The notes below the pieces were generated by a model, which did no database searches, had not been told where the DNA came from, and worked only from the letters and a program-made list of their open reading frames with translations. Both the position numbers and the translations under genes were made by a program. Shown here in pieces: positions 10,560-22,895 of a stretch of DNA of 64,000 nucleotides; position 1 is the stretch's first letter, and each line of letters begins with the position of its first letter. Source of the DNA: Sodiomyces alkalinus F11 (taxonomy: Eukaryota; Ascomycota; Sordariomycetes; Glomerellales; Plectosphaerellaceae); NCBI RefSeq assembly GCF_003711515.1, contig NW_021167082.1, forward strand, positions 3,452,527 to 3,516,526. Reading direction: 5' to 3'.

Positions 10560-12420
10560 CTAATCCTATTTATATAACGGTGGCTTCGGCTAATTCGGGT
10601 TTATCGTCTAGGAATCCCTATTCCTCGTATAGCTTTTTTAGAATAATCGCTATATCGTAGTCTAGAATATTAAGGATCTGGTTTTTAAGCTTATCGGCTA
10701 AGATATCGTAGAATAATAGCACCCCCTTCTTCGCGTTACCCTTATAGTAACGAGTAAGAACGGCCGAATACCGGATAACTATATCCGCTATTTCTAGATT
10801 GTTTTCGTACCTTTACGCTAATACAATATATTTAGCGCCGGGTAGTAAGTTATTATTATCTAGTTTTATTAGGTGAATATACTTTTCTAATCGCTATATC
10901 ACGTCTAGGAATACAAGGTCGACCGCGTTTTACACTTCGTGGTTTAGGATATATATGATAAGGAAAACGAATATCTAACTGCCGGTTAGGACTAGGATAA
11001 CGGTGGCGTATAATCGCTAGGTAATATAGCTTAGCTTCTATTTACCGAAATAGAATTCGGCTTTAGTGTACGGTACTTAGGGGTTATATAATTATTTAGC
11101 GAGACTCTTATAACCTATAACCTAGATAGTATCTTCGCCGGCGCGAGTTATCTATCGCTTCGCGACGGGTAAAGCTATATATTCCTAGTACAGTCTTTAA
11201 ATACCACTAAAGGGTATAGCATTTATTATTAGCGAGGTAATCTAAGTAACGTTATTAGCTATACCTAAATATAGCTAGGTACGGATATTAATAGCTTATA
11301 GAATAGTTAGCGTAGTTCTTTAGGCGGTAGACTAAAGGAATTACATAATAGACGCGGCGCGACTCTTAATAAAAGCGTTATAGTCGCCGGTTCTAGCTAG
11401 GAAGGTGGCTTGGTCGATGTCGCCTTTATAGCAAACTTCTACCGTATCTACTAATTTAAGCGTAAGCTATACTATCTCGTTTATCTCCTATAGAATATAG
11501 CCGGGTAGTATTCTATCCGTTATAGAAATAGCGGAGGGTAGCGATAGGCCGGCTATATTAATACCGCCCATGCCCGACTAGGCGGGAAATAATATAGGTA
11601 TACTAATTACGCGCTAGTTCTAAGACGTAGCCAGATTAATACCGCGGGAGGCAGATAGCGGGTCTAGGAGGAAACGGCCGTTTAGTTCTTATAATGCGTT
11701 ATAACAGGATATACTAGCTAAGTATTACTCGAATATTTACTCGGGCTTAGTCTAGCTGCATGTGTTATAATTATAGTCGAGTAAAAACGGCGGCTAGAGG
11801 TAGATTAAAGGTAATATTTACGCGTTATCCGTTTTCATTATCCTATTTACCTCGAATACGGGGGCGAAGATAGTCTAACGAAGTGCTCGGTTAAGGAGGT
11901 TATTATAACCTAATATAATAGCCCGGTTATAGTAGCTAATAATACTCTCCTTATTTGTCCAGCACTAAACCCGGAACACGGCTCCGGATATTGATAGCTT
12001 AGTAATAAATAAACTTTTATTACTAAATAGTATAATAGTACGGAAATACCTTTTAAAGGGTAGCCCTTCGCTTATACATTCTTAGTAGAAGTATTTAGGG
12101 AACTACTACTTAAATACCACGTCCTTAGATCTATTAACGGTAGATAGATACTCCACGACGTACTACTAAGTTATAAATAGTATTAGGTAGGTAAGCGTGG
12201 GAAAAGGGTATAAAAGAAGTATAGAAGGTATATACGTGATATATCGAGTTATAATAAGGATAGATTAGTGGAGTAGTAAAAGATAGCGCGAGATACTACG
12301 AGAGGAAACGAAGATAGAAGTTCTAGTCAATATTAACGAATACCGCCGCTACGATAGTAAATAATAGGAGAAGGTTAGCTAGGATATTAGGTGTAAGAAG
12401 AAGTTTATAATGGGTTAAGT
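10560..12420 (-). pseudogene. Element X ORF, left copy (RIP-dead, family unknown)
   Basis: Reading through stops on the minus strand gives a long, protein-like sequence. Near its N-terminal part is YFRTIILFSNKSLFITKL; near the C-terminal end are YIHLIKLDNNNLLPGAKY and YSAVLTRYYKGNAKKGVLLF. Its plus-strand relative at 14500-15990 matches these in order (YFRALTLFSDKNCIITRL, LVHLAKLNALSVLESTK, ARYYDFYGKKGVIASYK). Identity is only partial, so the copies diverged before or independently of RIP. I recognise no catalytic or zinc motif. Gag-like is possible but not shown. Confidence 0.55.
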
Positions 12421-12464
12421 AGGCGGCCTAATCCAGTAAAGCGTCGTGGTTTATATTACTTTTA

Positions 12465-12620
12465 TTATTCCGCTCTATTCTTCTTTTATATACCTGCTGT
12501 TTAGAGATTAGATAATAACCCTTATACCTTCCCTTACCCGAGTTCGATACCATTCGCTATATATGGTTACCTCGGGTAACTTAGGTTCCTTAATCGATAC
12601 CTAATAAGGCTATAAGACTA
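12465..12620 (-). repeat. Inner inverted repeat of the element X palindrome, left copy
   Basis: Inverted match to about 14045-14215. Shared phrases on the plus strand of this copy are CTTTTATATACCTGCT, TAACCCTTATACCTTCCCTTA and GGTTACCTCG(G/A)GTAAC. On the minus strand it contains a TATATAAAAG box upstream of the X ORF, so it may be a promoter-bearing LTR or 5' leader. Confidence 0.65.
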
Positions 12621-12959
12621 TACTAAAGCCTCTTAAAGGTTCTTTGCCTTAGGTATTCTTTAACCTATTGGTTTCTTTAGTATTCCCTGTCTATAGCACT
12701 ATCAGAACCTACGCTTTGTTTGAGGCTATCCTTAGGTTACCTAAGGTTTTTTATCCTGTCTTCAAGGCGCCGCTTAACTCTTTAAGCTATTATAGCTTCT
12801 TCCAGTATCTATATATTCCTTATAAGCTAACTATCGTTTCTATTATACTAGGTACTCAATCCGTGGCTAACTTTATCCCTCGCGTGTTATCTAATATCTA
12901 GGGTTACCTTCATCTTACGGTGCTTATATACCTCCTACACGGCGGAGGACTAGGCTTAC
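12621..12959. other. Less-RIPed spacer in the centre of the palindrome
   Basis: Keeps many TpG and CpA sites, unlike its neighbours. It has a 77-codon open frame (12668-12901) that is hydrophobic, starts without ATG and has no recognisable family. I do not call it a gene. It may be a late or single-copy segment caught between repeats. Confidence 0.4.
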
Positions 12960-14044
12960 GTCCTCTTTTAGTTCCTTTAGCTTAGTAAATATAGTATCCC
13001 CCGAGGAATTATCTCCGATCATAACCCTAAGTTTCTATCCGTCTTTTAGATAACGCTCTAGAAGGAAGCCGGCACGCTACTTAAGTTCTTAATAGCATAG
13101 CACTCGTAGACTAATAGCCTATCTAAATAGAAGAATTAGATAGTCGAGATCGTAATCCGTATATTCCTCGCTATATACCTAGACACGCCGTGGACGAAGG
13201 GTATTATTACTCTATATTTAATCTAAATAACGCCTTTAACGAAGTCTTAGGTTACTTACTGAATATATTACTATACGGCACGCCAATAAATAGTCCCCTT
13301 AATATAATTAGTGATATAAACCCGTAGTTTGCTCGGGAATTATTCTAGGAAGATACTAAACTATTAATCGCCTTAGCTTAGATATATATAAAAAGACTAT
13401 ACGATAAGAAGTATCGTAGTATTCGGTTCGCTCTAGGGGACTTCGTCTTTATTAAGCTTAGGTATAGCTATACGCTACCTAATAAGCCCTTAATAAAGCT
13501 CGGTTAGTAACGAATAGGCCTATTTAAGGTTAAGAAATAGGTCTCGCTACTAGCCTACCTTCTAGAACTGCCCGTAACGCTTAATATCTATCCTATTATT
13601 AGTATCTCCTATCTATAACCGGTAAAGGAACTAGGTACGGACCCGTTCCCCGGCCGGATAGCGGATAAAGGGCTTATTTATCCCGGCGACCCTAATAAGG
13701 ATAGACACAAATAGCGTAACCTATATAAGCACTATAAGATCAAAGCTATCCTGGCTAAGAGGGTTACTAAGAAAGGCCGTAGTAAGCCTTATATTAAGTA
13801 TCTAATTCGATAAAAGGGATAGCCTAGTTAGTATAACGTTTAGATACTAAAGGAAGCTATAGACGTACCGGAAATAGTCGAGACTTTTAAAGAACGATAA
13901 AGATCCGTAGAGACTTTACGGGCCGTAACGAAAAAAGCTAACGTAGATAAAGTATTAGGACTAGGGGATATTAAAGGGACTAAAGGGTTAAAAGATACTC
14001 GAAGTAAAGGACCTTGAAGGGACGCCGGCTTAGCCTTATAGCCT
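12960..14044 (+). mobile_element. Gypsy fragment: integrase C-terminus and chromodomain
   Basis: Read through stops it shows the integrase end: GDFVFIKL-like (near 13440), PNKP.*KLG*QR*G.FK, then a leucine/proline linker. A chromodomain follows at about 13785-13880 (KYLIR*KG*PS*YN.*...EAIDVPEIVE), with TAG at the expected Trp positions. Chromodomain integrases are typical of fungal chromoviruses. RT and protease are absent. It sits in the centre of the X palindrome and may be what was inserted there, or part of a composite. Confidence 0.8.
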
Positions 14045-14215
14045 TACCCGGTGCAAAATAAGGAAAGTGAGTTACTCGAGGTAACCACGCACTATTTATA
14101 TGTAGCGAATATCCTCGAACTCGAATAAGGGAAGGTATAAGGGTTATCCGATCTTCGAATAGCAGGTATATAAAAGAAAAACGGCGCGAAATAAAAATAA
14201 AAATAATATAAACCG
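14045..14215 (+). repeat. Inner inverted repeat of the element X palindrome, right copy
   Basis: Partner of 12465-12620. It has AGTTACTCGAGGTAACC, TAAGGGAAGGTATAAGGGTTA and a TATATAAAAG box about 100 bp before the X ORF begins to read. It starts within about 50 bp of the end of the Gypsy chromodomain, so it could also be read as the 3' LTR of that Gypsy fragment. Confidence 0.65.
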
Positions 14216-14499
14216 TGCTATTCTGCTAGATTAGCCCGCCCTCCTACCCGACTATAAAAGAATTCTCTATATACCCGGCCACGCTTACTAATCTTCTTCT
14301 ACTCTTAACTATCATAGCTATCTTCGTAAGTATCGTAATCTCTAGTTCGTATATATAATTACTATTATAACTTATAAAAGCGAATAGGCCGTGGTTTCCT
14401 AGTTATTATCTTATTATATCTTCTATATACCCTTTCCACTCCCTTAGTTTACTAGGCTCTTATCCCGTACTCCTCTTATTTATAGTAAGCCTCCTATTA

Positions 14500-15990
14500 T
14501 ACTACGTTATGAAATATCTAACCGATATCCATAGGTTTAAAGACTATAAGTTTTAGTAAGAGTTCTCCCAGTACTTCACTAAGGGTAAGTCGGGGGCCGG
14601 GCTTATATTCGAAGGTTACTTTAGAGCTCTTACTCTGTTTAGTGATAAGAACTGTATTATTACTAGGCTATAATCTACTAGTTTAGTATTTAATTAGTAG
14701 CGCTAGAGCACGGTTATATGATACTATTAGGCAGCTATTAATACCTGATACGATAACCCGCTAGACTGCCGCCTCCGCTATATAGTGTTCGCACTAACGG
14801 AAAAGGCAGAATAAGTGGTATTAGTTAATGTCGCGTACTAAATCGTCGCCTTATACTCTTAGCTATAGTTCTTACTCGATAATAATATCGATATTGCTAA
14901 CTAGCCCTAATACTCATAGACCTTCGAATAATACCTCGCTATAGCTTATTATAATATCCCTAAGGCCTCTAATAGCTAATTCCTACTAAACCCCCCCTTT
15001 TATTGCCGCGTGGGTCCTAGTGTTACTCCCTTAGGCTTACCGCTACCGCGCGGTAGCACTATTATAGTTATATACACGCCCGTACCTAGTACTCGCCCTT
15101 TATAGCTGCACGATACCGTTATACTAGCTTATATCCTATAATTAGTCTACGAACTAATATCGCTAAGCCTAAAGCTAGCGAACTTATTAGAATATTGACA
15201 GAGTAGCGCTAATTTCCTCGACTATAAAGAGGATTACCCCTATAATATTAAGCCTTATATCGTGACTATCTAAGATTTCCTCTAATCGCTATAAAGTATC
15301 CTAGCCCCGGTTATATAAAGCGCCGTGGCCGTCTTTGCCGGATTAAGATTAAGTGCTCTGGTATCACCCGTCGCTAGCGTACTATCGCCTATTACGGGTA
15401 GTAAGCGCCCTTACTAGGGCTATACCTTATTACCTTTAGGGAAGGGTATATTTACACGGTTAAGCCACGAGATCCTATATACTTAGGCGGCTATTAGCTT
15501 CGCGGCTAGCTTAAATAACCCCTCCTAGCTTATATACTATAACGAGTTCACGCACGGCTAATAGATATTCGGGGAGATTAGGTAGCGCTCGCGTGCCGCT
15601 ATACTACTATTTCCGGTCGCTATCTAGGCGGCCGTATTCCTTAATAAGTATATACTAAACTATACTATATAGAACGCCGCCGGGCTAGACCTATATATTA
15701 GTTTTTGGTATATAGGTAAACTAGTACACCTCGCTAAACTAAACGCGCTTAGCGTATTAGAAAGTACTAAGCGAGAATATCTAGCTTAAAGCTATATAAA
15801 TAATGCTAACCTAGCCGACGTAATTATCTGGTATATAGTAGTTATCGCCCGCTACTACGACTTTTACGGGAAGAAAGGAGTTATAGCCTCCTATAAGATC
15901 TTATAGTAAACGGTTAAGGAAGAAAAGACTAATCTTATGGAAGGTGATATAGCTATTATCCTTAAATGCGAGATATCGCGCTAAGGCTCC
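14500..15990 (+). pseudogene. Element X ORF, right copy (RIP-dead, family unknown)
   Basis: About 500 codons of protein-like sequence interrupted by TAG/TAA. It starts near MKYLTDIHRFKDYKF (14511) and ends near GDIAIILKCEISR (15945-15983). It contains KGIFTRLSHEI and YNEFTHG near its middle. It matches the minus-strand copy at 10560-12420 in order. Known families I tested by eye (RT, integrase, transposase DDE, Rep, helicase) do not fit. It is preceded by a TATA-bearing repeat and followed about 450 bp later by a terminal repeat, suggesting a self-contained element of about 2.8 kb. Confidence 0.55.
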
Positions 15991-16449
15991 CCGGAGGCTA
16001 ACCCGTAGTCTCCTAATATTATAGGGATATAAGCCTAGAGATTAGAAACTAGGCGTGGTTTAGGTACTAGGTTTTCGGTGTATTAGCTCGGTATAAGTAT
16101 TTAGGTATAGGCGTAGGAACGCGCCGTGGGAGATAGTCGGTTAGTTACTTCGCTTTCTCTTATTCGCTTTATTTTCTTTGTTTCTCCCGCCTCCCCCCCT
16201 TTTTTTTTACTTCTTATTATTACCTAGCGATTTACTTCCCCCTTATATATTTTATTATACGGAGTAGTAGTTAGAGTAGTTAGCGTAATATATTATATTA
16301 CTATAACCACTATTTCCTTTGTATTATAAGTATTATCGCTACCTATAGTTACTAAGTTATAACCGGGCGGCGCCGCCTTCCTAAAGCGCAGGAGTCTACG
16401 CGCCTCGCGCTATTAGTTCCGTGTAGGTTACCGTCCGCGGGATACAGGG

Positions 16450-16811
16450 CTTTTATTACCCGGGGTATATAATACACCTCTAGTAAGGATAATGTAAGCG
16501 CTATCCGCTTAGCTATAGAGCGAACAGCGTAAGCGCTATTCGCGCGGATAGAGGACGTATAGCTCCGGTATTATCCGTACGGATAGGGAACGTATAGTAC
16601 CCGGACCACACATGGGAATAGCATAGTATAGATACTCGGGTTATAGTTAGACTAGGCCAACTAAGGGATATACCCTTAGTGCGGTTCCCCTTAGTTTAGT
16701 AGAAGCTATCTTTATTCTACCCTTATATACTAGAGTAAAGGTCGCCCTATTAAACCCTAGAAGCCCTAGGTCTAATAGTACTGGTTAGCCAGGGATTTGC
16801 CTGGACAGGGC
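16450..16811 (+). repeat. Terminal repeat of element X, right copy
   Basis: Inverted partner of 9740-9990. It carries internal repeated phrases (CTATCCGC, GGACGTATAG(C/T), AGCGTAAGCGCTATTCGCG). It ends where LINE-B homology begins at 16812. Confidence 0.65.
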
Positions 16812-19800
16812 GTATTAAAGGGTCTTAGATCTACCATAGGTTCCGAAGCCCAGGGGGCTTCCTACCTAGCCGCAGGACCCTCAATATTCCAAGACTATCC
16901 TATCAAAGCCACTAGTTCTAGGCCTAGTCGGTATAGCTGTATCGTGGGTAGTAGGTTTTATAACTGGGCGAGGTCTTCGAGGTTTTCGCTTCCTGGGAGC
17001 TAGCGTTTAATAGGGTGGTTTGGTCGGAATTTTAAGGTCCTAAAGGTATAAAGCTTATTAGATCTAGTTAACCGAACTGCCGCTAGAGGGACTACTGCTT
17101 CGAGTTCTAGGGGCCATAAAGGGGCCCCTATAAAGGGACCTAGGGCCCTAACTAGAGCGCCGTATTATAGGCGTTCTAGGCGGTCCACGAGGTGTTTTTG
17201 TAGTGGTTTAGGGTCCTAGTAGAGTTATAAGCTAAAGTTAGCTAAAGAGACAATACAGGCTATATATAGCTACCTTAGGGCCTTAAAATAAAGGCCCCTT
17301 TACGAGCTAGCTAGCCTATATAACCTGTTTAGGGCCTCTAAAGCTGAATTTAAGCATTTTTCGACGTGGGGTTTAAAGAATAATTTAGGATCGAACTAGA
17401 CCCCTAACCACCTAATAGCACCTAGCGCTAGTTTTACTAGGTGCCCCCCTATAATCACCGGACCGTCTTCTTTAGAGCGTTTTCTGTTGAAGTGAATAAG
17501 CTATGTTTTTCGGTAGTCGAAAAGAACTTAGTTAATATTTACTGCTTCGAAAAGGGAGGCTACGGCTTTGTCTAGGGTTTTATAGTCTTTCCTAGACGAT
17601 GTAAACGCTATAAATAGCTAAGAATCGTCGATATAGGAGAGCTAAAACTCTGAATGTCCGGCGTTACTATAACCTTCCTAATATAAATCAGGAATAGGAT
17701 AGGAGAAACCGGGGAGCCTTATAGGACCCCTCTATTTAGAGGGGTAGGCTACTAAACCTATCCCTCGAAGGCTAGTTAGATAGGCCTATTTTCTATAAAA
17801 AAGTGTAACTATTTAACTAGGTTCGGGGGTAATTAGAGTTCTTAAAGAATCCTAAGTAGCTAAGGATAGACGATATAATCGAAGACTCCTTTAATACCTA
17901 AAAATAGCGTAGAAATCACAGGATCTTAGCGTGATTTACGCTATTTCTCGATATAGTAAAGGAGGAGAAGGTCCGTATCGATAGCAGAGCGTTATCTTCT
18001 ACCCCCTATTTAATTGGGGTAAAGAAGGTCGTCACGAGTATTAGCTAGAAAACTAAGCCTAGTAGCTATAACCCGTTTAAGTACTTTACCTAGGTAGTTT
18101 AGAAGGGCTATAATCCTATAAGAATTGGGATCTAAATGGTCCTTCTTTCCTGGCTTCGGTAGAATAACCCTAAGGGCTTCTTTCAAGTAAATAGCGTAAT
18201 GCCCTGCGGAAAAGAGCGCTAAGTAGGCATATAAAAAGGGCCTAAGAATAGCCTTATAGGTCTATTAAATCGGGTTTAAGCCTATCCTATTAGGTCTAGG
18301 GGCCTTCTTTTTAGCGGCTCTAAACGTCGCGCGGTATAGTTCTATAGTCTAGAGGCTAGGCCACTCCCACGGTCTTCTAAGGCCCTTACTATATAATCTA
18401 ATGAGGCTCTAAGGGCCGTTAAAATGGTAAAGGGCCTATAAATACAGAGGCTTTAGGGGCGTCCGTGGCGGTGGAAGAGGGTGCTGGAAAAAGGGTTTAA
18501 AGTAGGGCGTTATATTTATCCTCGAAGGTATAGGCCTTCTACTTCGTAGGCGTTTAAATTGGTGGGATTTTCGCATTAAGGCCGCGTTTCGTATAATTAT
18601 AGGCCTTAAAGATCTTAGGGCCTTCGGCGTAGGCTAGGAAGGCCTCCTAGTAATCCTTATTTACTATTTTTACCGCCCGATAATAAACGTTTCAAGCTTC
18701 TTTCCAGGAGGTTTCTAAAAACACTAGCCAGGTAGTCGAGGCCCTCTTTTTAGCTATCTTTCGAAATACCCTAAAAGGCCTACTAGCTAATTTCCGGAGG
18801 GCTTTTAGCTCTTTAGTCTACTAAGGCTTCGAACACTCTACTACCTTTAACTTAGGCACTAAAGCCTAAAGCGTTAGGATAATAGTATTCTAGAGGCAGC
18901 AACCTAAAATATGCTAGTCCGAGGCGTTAATAGTCTAGTAAAGGTCCTGGTAAAGGCTAGGGTCTAGGCTCTTTAAGGTCCGCGTAAATAAGTCCTAATC
19001 TATAAGCTTATAGTTATAAGCTGGCGAGAGGGACTTATTTATAGGACCTGTGAAGCCTAAAAGGGTAGCCGAAAGGAGGATAGCGCGGTATAAAAAGATA
19101 GTGTTTTCGATATATTCCTACCTATCGAAGCGGAGACGATTAAAGCCGGGCGTGTAAAAGGTTAAGTCTATAAGCGACTCTTAACGAAGATTAGACCTAA
19201 AAAAGGTCCCCCCGTTCAGGTTAACTTCTTTAGAGTCCACTAAATAGGTAGCTCCGAGGCTATCTAACTAGTCTACTAGTGCCTAGGCCCTAATAAAAGC
19301 CTAGTTAGTAGCAGCCCCGTTTGACTACTAGTGGTTTTTATTAAAGTCCCCTATAATAAGGGGAGGCTTAGGGACTTATAGGTCCTAAAGCACTCAATTC
19401 TCGGTCTAAGGTCGGCTTCTAGGGCCTAAAAAGAAGAGAAAAGAAGAACAAGAAGTAGAAGTGGAACACGTAGGAGGCGTAGGGCTAGGGGGCCGCCCTC
19501 GGCCTATTATTTTAGTATCCTATTCTATCTAATTATAAATGTGTAGAATATAAAAGGTCTATAGATAATAAACTACTATAATATACGCGCTTATATTGTC
19601 TAGAAGGTCGTCGCGGTGTGCAATATCAATACTAGAGCCCTTTCTTATATATGTAAAGACCCTAGGCTTAATAGGGAAAAGCTGGGTTTTTAAGGAAATG
19701 TGTGTAACTATATAGAAAGCAGAGTAGTTCCGAATAAACTACGCTTCTGGTTTCCAGACGTAGACAGGTTCCTGAATAAGGACTATATTAGCCGAAGCTT

Positions 19801-21747
19801 CTAAAGCCTATTCTAGGATATCCTCCTACACCAGGGGCTATTTATCCACATTATATTAAATAAACCATATATCTTTTAAACTAAAAGGCCCTTTATTTAT
19901 AGGATTTAGGGTTTTATCGCTTAAAAGACCTCGTAGTCTTTACTAAAGGGGGGGTCATCTCTCTAGTAGTTATAGCACCTATAGGTCTTATACTCGTAGT
20001 CTCTGTATTATGTATACTCGTTATAATAGTAGTATTCCTCCCCGTGGCCTTTAACAGTGTAAATAGGGCAGGTAACTAGGCCTTTATAGGTCCCCCGAGT
20101 ATACCCGAATTTCTAGTAGTTAGAGCACTGGGTTCTAGCAGTTATAAGTTCATATTTATAGACCTTTAGCTGCTAGCCGGCTATATAAAGTCCCTATTTT
20201 AGGCAGTACTTCTGCTGCTTAGTAGTAGGCACGGATTTAACTATAGTTCCCTAAAACGCGTTCGGGGCCCTTAGCTACTGAGGCCTCCCTACTACCATAA
20301 CAGGGTTAAAGGCGCCGAATTTAGTGGCTAGGTTCTATAGACCTATGCCCTATTATAGGCTTTAGTTTAAGGCCTCTTACGGCGGCTTAGAAGGGTCGGG
20401 GATTAAGATATCGCCACCTTTAAAGACTCTAGAAGGCACCTATTTAATGATAAGCTTAAACTAGTCGCCTATAGGCTAGGGGGACTAGAGTAGTAGGTTT
20501 AGCTCCTTAAACCACTGGTTCTACGAGTCTAGGAGCTATTAAACGCTATATTTTAGCCCCGGGATTAAAATTGGGTTCCCCGTTAGTTAATAGGCTAATA
20601 CCCCTAATTACAGGGGTTTTTAAGGCCGTATTAAGCCTGTTTCGGAGCTCGAGGAGGTTAAAGTTTTCCCTGGGACTCCGGGCCCTTACCGTAGGTTAAA
20701 GAATAACCTTAGGGATATTTTTAGGATCGGTTAGAAGGGGTGCCGGGAGGGGGGGTGGTAGGAGCTAAAAGTGCTAAAGCCCCTAAAATAAGGGCCTGGG
20801 TAGGGCCTTTTCTTCCTTTTAGAGCCTTGCTATAAAGGAGTTTAGGCTATTCTATAAGCCTACGAACTGCCTAGGCTAGCTTGTCGACCTTCTATTCGAG
20901 TATAGGAGAATAGGAGGCTTTTAGTACTCCGTTAATAGTAGATTTAGCCCCTACAGATAGGGCCTTAATCTAGGGGGCAGGGTTAAGGGTATAGGCCTAG
21001 TAGAGTAGCTAAAGAGCCTATTAGAGTAGTTCCTTTGCCTATGCCTTACTAGCTGAACTAGTCCATTTCTAGGGCATAGCTAAGGGTTCTCCCGAGGCTC
21101 TAGCTTTTCTAGGTGCCTTTTTAGCCTATTTAGAGCCTAAAAGGCTCGGTCTTTTAGCAGGGGTCCATAGAAGCAGGGGGGCCCTAGAGGGCGTTTCAAA
21201 AGCGCCTTCGGCTTCCGAGTTAGAGGGGGATTCGATTCGGGTCCTAGAAAAACGTCTAGGGGTTAGTGTAGAAGGGCTAAGGTGCCTTTTCAAATTTAGA
21301 GGCATAGCGAGGGTTAAATCCGCTGTATTAGATGTATTACCTATATCTATCTCCCCTAGGCCCTCTATAGTTATAGGGGCCTTAGAGGCGGGGGTGTTAG
21401 GGGCCTCAGGGGCGTTATTATGGCTAGCGTTATAGCTAGTAGGTTATTCTTTATAGCGTTATAGTTATATAAAAGCCGTGGGTACGGCTCTACGTGGCTA
21501 GGCTTACTGCTTTGTTAGCGTGGGCGCACGGGCTATACTAGACTTTTCCCCCGCACGCGGGGGAGCCGTAAGCCTATTTCTAGGTATTTTCGCACTTATA
21601 ATACGCCTAAACTAGCGCCTACGCGATACAGGGCTATATATAGACATATAGAGCTTGAAAAGAGCTATCAATTAATATAGGTCTCGAGTGGTTTAGGGCG
21701 TTTGCGCGTAAAACGTAGGTCCCCCTACGTGGGTTATAAGAAGGATG
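16812..21747 (-). mobile_element. LINE-B copy 1 (Tad1-like non-LTR retrotransposon), RIP-dead, lacking its 3' RNase H
   Basis: Parallel to the full-length copy at 47569-53769. On the minus strand from 21747 it runs through a 5' leader, ORF1 with Cys-rich knuckles (about 20250-19950), an APE-type endonuclease (about 19900-19150), then RT. VILPKPGKKDH and YRIIALLNYLGKVL lie near 18170-18060, and an IHFNRKRSKEDGPV region near 17490. The 5' end GTTATAAGAAGGATG is identical in both copies. The last 1.2 kb, which hold RNase H in the other copy, are missing. Loss of the 3' end is unusual for a LINE and suggests a later deletion. Confidence 0.85.
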
Positions 21748-22465
21748 TCCCCGCGCTACTATAGCGCCGTCTATAAGCTATATACTAAAAATAGTATAAA
21801 GGAAAAAAATTTAGTATACTAGAAAAGGCTACGAGTTAGTTAGAACGCTATAATAGTAAACTTATAGGATTATAAGCGGGAACATTATATACGAGTAACC
21901 TATAATAAGTCTTATAGCATTATAGAAAGGGAAAATGAAACAAATAAAACAGACGTTATAAGTTATTAACTATCTACTATTCTATGGTTATAGACGGAGT
22001 CTTACCCTACCTACTTACCACCCGATATCATAGGTACCTACCCTTAAGGGAGGTAAAAGAGCCTCTGTTATCTATTATTTTTCTTAATTAAGTAAAAGGG
22101 ATAATAGAAATATTCGCCGGGGATATAGAGAGACTAAGTATAGGGTACCGCGGCCGCTATATAGGGGAAGCACCACGGTACCCCCTTAGCCCTTACTCCC
22201 TTACTAGCGATTAGCCTAGGATAATCCGAACCCTAGCCAATTACCCTTCCTATTAGCTACTAGCCTAAAGTCATAATCTAGATACGTAGCAGAGATAAAC
22301 CGGGGCTATATAAGCCCTATAGCGATACTATACCACCTAAGGACAAGTATAGAGGTTTTCCCGGGGATTTCTCCGGACTTTCCCCTCTATAGCTACTTAA
22401 GAAGGACCGTATAGCCTAAATAGGCTCTTATAGATTAGATAGAATAGCAGAGTAAGATAAGTAAA
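21748..22465 (+). mobile_element. LINE-A 3' fragment (+) ending in TAAATAAATAAATA
   Basis: Reverse complement of the LINE-A 3' region at 40540-41290. Shared blocks are the CCCGGG/GGGAAAACC area and a GTACCGC(G/C)...GGTACC GC-rich patch. It is truncated at the 5' side right at the LINE-B 5' end. The tail of four-base TAAA units at 22460 marks its 3' end. It is the last transposon before the SYF1 upstream region. Confidence 0.7.
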
Positions 22466-22895
22466 TAAATAAATATTAAAACTCTAAGACTTTATACTAG
22501 TTCTTTTTTCATAAGCTTTATAATAATATTAGTAGAATACTTACTATAATCTAGGTTCTTTATTCTATACCTTATTTTTTCTAGTATAACTTAAATTACA
22601 GCTTTATATATACATACTTACACCATGGAAGTAAAAGATAAGCACAAATATAAACCTATAATAGTTTTATTTATCTGGATGGCTATAGGAAAGTCGAGGG
22701 CTACTCGTTATGCAAAATACGAATTTTGCTGTACCGCTGATGCACTCACGCGACAAGGAATTCCAGATCGGGCTTGTAACCGCCATTGTCAGACTTCCGC
22801 TGCCACCCTAGGAGTTCTCAAAGCCCTATGCATACCAACTTCCAGCGAAATTACCTCCTTCGAATCGATGGCTGCATAGCGACCGGTCTATCGAC
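22466..22895 (+). promoter_or_regulatory. SYF1 upstream region
   Basis: AT-rich at first, then unRIPed from about 22680. It must contain the SYF1 promoter. An ATG at 22625 opens an 84-codon frame that stops at 22879, 17 bp before the SYF1 start; it could act as an upstream ORF if transcribed, but its protein resembles nothing I know. No TATA box is clearly placed. Confidence 0.4.

Noticed and set aside
12668..12901. 77-codon hydrophobic frame as a small membrane protein
   Set aside because: No ATG, no family resemblance, and it sits between inverted repeats; kept only as a less-RIPed spacer.
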